Of a DNA stretch of 7,748 nucleotides, positions 6,826-7,748 are shown in pieces. Numbering within the stretch: position 1 is the stretch's first letter; each line of letters opens with the position of its first letter. A program made the translations under genes and the position numbers. The stretch is from assembly GCA_904501775.1 (NCBI GenBank), contig CAJGCJ010000092.1, positions 1 to 7,748 of the forward strand, read 5' to 3'. Under the pieces are notes generated by a model. The model searched no databases. It had not been told where the DNA came from and saw nothing but the letters and a program-made list of their open reading frames with translations. Source of the DNA: an uncultured Bacteroidaceae bacterium. Lineage in GTDB: Bacteria > Bacteroidota > Bacteroidia > Bacteroidales > Bacteroidaceae.

Positions 6826-7701
6826 TCAATCTACAAATTGAACCTTGGAGCGATCGCGTGGTTTCGCCTCGGGTTGTTCATTTGGATAACCGAGTCCAAC
6901 ACACAACGAGAGTTCATAGCCCTCGCTGAATCCCAACTTTGATAAGATTTTGTCTCTATTGGGAGAGTCGAGGATTATGCGTACAGGACTACCCAAACAG
7001 ATAGATCCGACGCCTAAAGAGTTGGCCGACAATACAATGTTCTGGGCAAGCAATCCACAATCGTAGGCCGAGAAGTCATAGCCCAAATCACGTGCAATGA
7101 ACACCATCACAGGAGCGTCACGGAAACATGAAGCCAAATCTTTCTCTTGGCCTTTATTGATGAGTGCTTTTATCTCGTCCATAGCCTTATTGGTATCGAC
7201 AACACGCACCTCCCAAGACTGTTTATTCTGTCCATTGGGGGCATTTATGCCACACTCCATAATCTTCATCAATGTATCGCGTGAGACAGCTTGTTGTTTA
7301 TAGTTGCGAATACTGCGGCGCGACATTATATTGTCAATAACAGCATTCATTATTTTTTTTGAGTTACACTTACCCATATGTCTGCCACCGGCAGAGCAAG
7401 TTGACTTTGAACCATTGGCACATTCACTATGACCTTGGCCTTGGCCTTTGCCACTGCAGGCAGAGTTTACACCTTTGGCACATTCAGCATGACCTACGCC
7501 ATCACATACTGACTGACAATCGCCGGTACACTCGCCATTACCATCACAAGACGATTGGCACACACCGGTACACTCACCATGACCGGCACCATTGCATTCT
7601 GACTGACAATCACCGGTACAACCCGATGTGCCATTACCACCGCTGCATGATAGAATCATTGCAGCCATAATAGAATAAAAAAATGTCTTAAGCAGTTTCA
7701 T
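6826..7701 (-). CDS. Lipoprotein nitroreductase with an N-terminal Cys/Gly repeat segment
   Basis: The 291-residue protein has three parts. First is a lipoprotein signal peptide (1-18, lipobox I16-L17-S18-C19), so it should be lipid-anchored outside the inner membrane. Second is a Cys/Gly-rich repeat segment (about 26-112) with 14 cysteines after the anchor cysteine. Third is a nitroreductase-fold flavin domain (about 117-291). FMN-site features there are SRRSIRNY (127-134), NAPNGQNKQSW (153-163), LGVGSICLGSPVR (229-241) and GYPNEQPEAKPR (271-282). Family members reduce nitro groups, quinones or other acceptors with NAD(P)H. An envelope position raises the question of electron donor, since NAD(P)H is scarce there. 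The repeat segment is not the 2[4Fe-4S] ferredoxin domain fused to some nitroreductases (no CxxCxxCxxxC), and there is no CxxCH haem site. The frame is intact from ATG to stop. Flavin fold confident; substrate and role of the repeats unknown. Confidence 0.88.
   Translation of the reverse strand: MKLLKTFFYSIMAAMILSCSGGNGTSGCTGDCQSECNGAGHGECTGVCQSSCDGNGECTGDCQSVCDGVGHAECAKGVNSACSGKGQGQGHSECANGSKSTCSAGGRHMGKCNSKKIMNAVIDNIMSRRSIRNYKQQAVSRDTLMKIMECGINAPNGQNKQSWEVRVVDTNKAMDEIKALINKGQEKDLASCFRDAPVMVFIARDLGYDFSAYDCGLLAQNIVLSANSLGVGSICLGSPVRIILDSPNRDKILSKLGFSEGYELSLCVGLGYPNEQPEAKPRDRSKVQFVD
7396..7620 (-). repeat. Five-unit Cys/Gly coding repeat inside the nitroreductase lipoprotein
   Basis: Five units start at C28, C44, C58, C74 and C94 of the protein. 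The first three read C-x3-C-x3-C (CTGDCQSEC, CTGVCQSSC, CTGDCQSVC). Units four and five keep only the outer cysteines (C-x7-C: CAKGVNSAC, CANGSKSTC). Spacing between unit starts is 16, 14, 16 and 20 residues. Linkers are Gly-rich and three contain G-H-x-E-C, placing His at 41, 71 and 91. At DNA level units one and three share almost the same 20 bases (plus strand 7601-7620 and 7511-7530, one difference), pointing to tandem duplication. A short GQGQG hexanucleotide repeat lies between units four and five. Confidence 0.88.
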
Positions 7702-7727
7702 ATCTCGTATTTCTATTTGTTAGATTG

Positions 7728-7735
7728 CTAATATA
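7728..7735 (-). promoter_or_regulatory. Putative -7 element of the nitroreductase gene
   Basis: On the minus strand TATATTAG resembles TAnnTTTG with one mismatch. It sits about 26 bp before the ATG (7701-7699). The expected -33 position falls at or beyond the window edge, so the promoter cannot be completed. Confidence 0.35.
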
Positions 7736-7748
7736 ACATTAAATTATA

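Noticed and set aside
6646..6942. Plus-strand 98-codon frame antisense to the nitroreductase 3' end
   Set aside because: It starts at TTG, spans the perfect hairpin that terminates the nitroreductase gene and covers its conserved C terminus on the other strand.
7396..7620. CRISPR array or non-coding tandem repeat
   Set aside because: Unit lengths are multiples of three, the frame is kept throughout, and the repeat is a cysteine pattern in protein rather than an exact DNA repeat with unique spacers.
7359..7670. His-rich plus-strand frame opposite the Cys repeats
   Set aside because: The histidines arise from the opposite strand of repeated Gly, Cys and other codons of the real minus-strand gene. 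It is a shadow of the repeat array, not a metal-binding protein.

Overview
The window looks like chromosome from a Bacteroidota organism, most likely a gut-type Bacteroidales. Four things point there. Gene leaders are A-rich and mostly lack a Shine-Dalgarno sequence. Promoters show the Bacteroidota -7 element (TAnnTTTG), best seen at 2988-2995 and, with one mismatch, at 1508-1515. Two secreted proteins carry lipoprotein signal peptides. Gene content fits: a Dcu-type anaerobic C4-dicarboxylate carrier, a GH20 hexosaminidase lipoprotein and a small Hsp20. This is inferred from the sequence alone; no database was consulted.

Layout, left to right. The 3' end of an unrecognised AT-rich gene (3-188) is followed by an AlaX-like tRNA-editing protein (230-697). 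After a 239-bp gap without a convincing gene comes an Hsp20 chaperone (937-1437) and a perfect 26-bp palindrome. Next is a DcuA-like transporter (1550-2851), closed by a strong terminator (2890-2928) and a second hairpin (2938-2974). That hairpin's right arm carries the likely -33 element of the next promoter. A membrane O-acyltransferase (3032-4168) and a 769-residue GH20 hexosaminidase lipoprotein (4193-6502) lie 24 bp apart and probably form one operon, ending in a strong terminator (6523-6558). On the minus strand, converging on it, is a lipoprotein nitroreductase (7701-6826) with its own terminator (6771-6802).

How the genes fit together. The acyltransferase/hexosaminidase pair suggests glycan modification and breakdown at the envelope. 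The carrier fits exchange of fumarate and succinate in anaerobic metabolism. AlaX and Hsp20 are quality-control functions. These are separate transcription units rather than one pathway.

The most unusual item is the minus-strand nitroreductase. Between its lipid-anchor cysteine and its flavoenzyme domain lies a segment of about 75 residues built from five Cys/Gly repeats. Three are C-x3-C-x3-C and two have lost the middle cysteine. Histidines sit at set positions in several linkers. I do not recognise this as a named domain; a metal-binding, disulfide-rich or electron-relay module are all possible. A smaller oddity is a Cys-rich, charged insertion in the Hsp20 alpha-crystallin domain.
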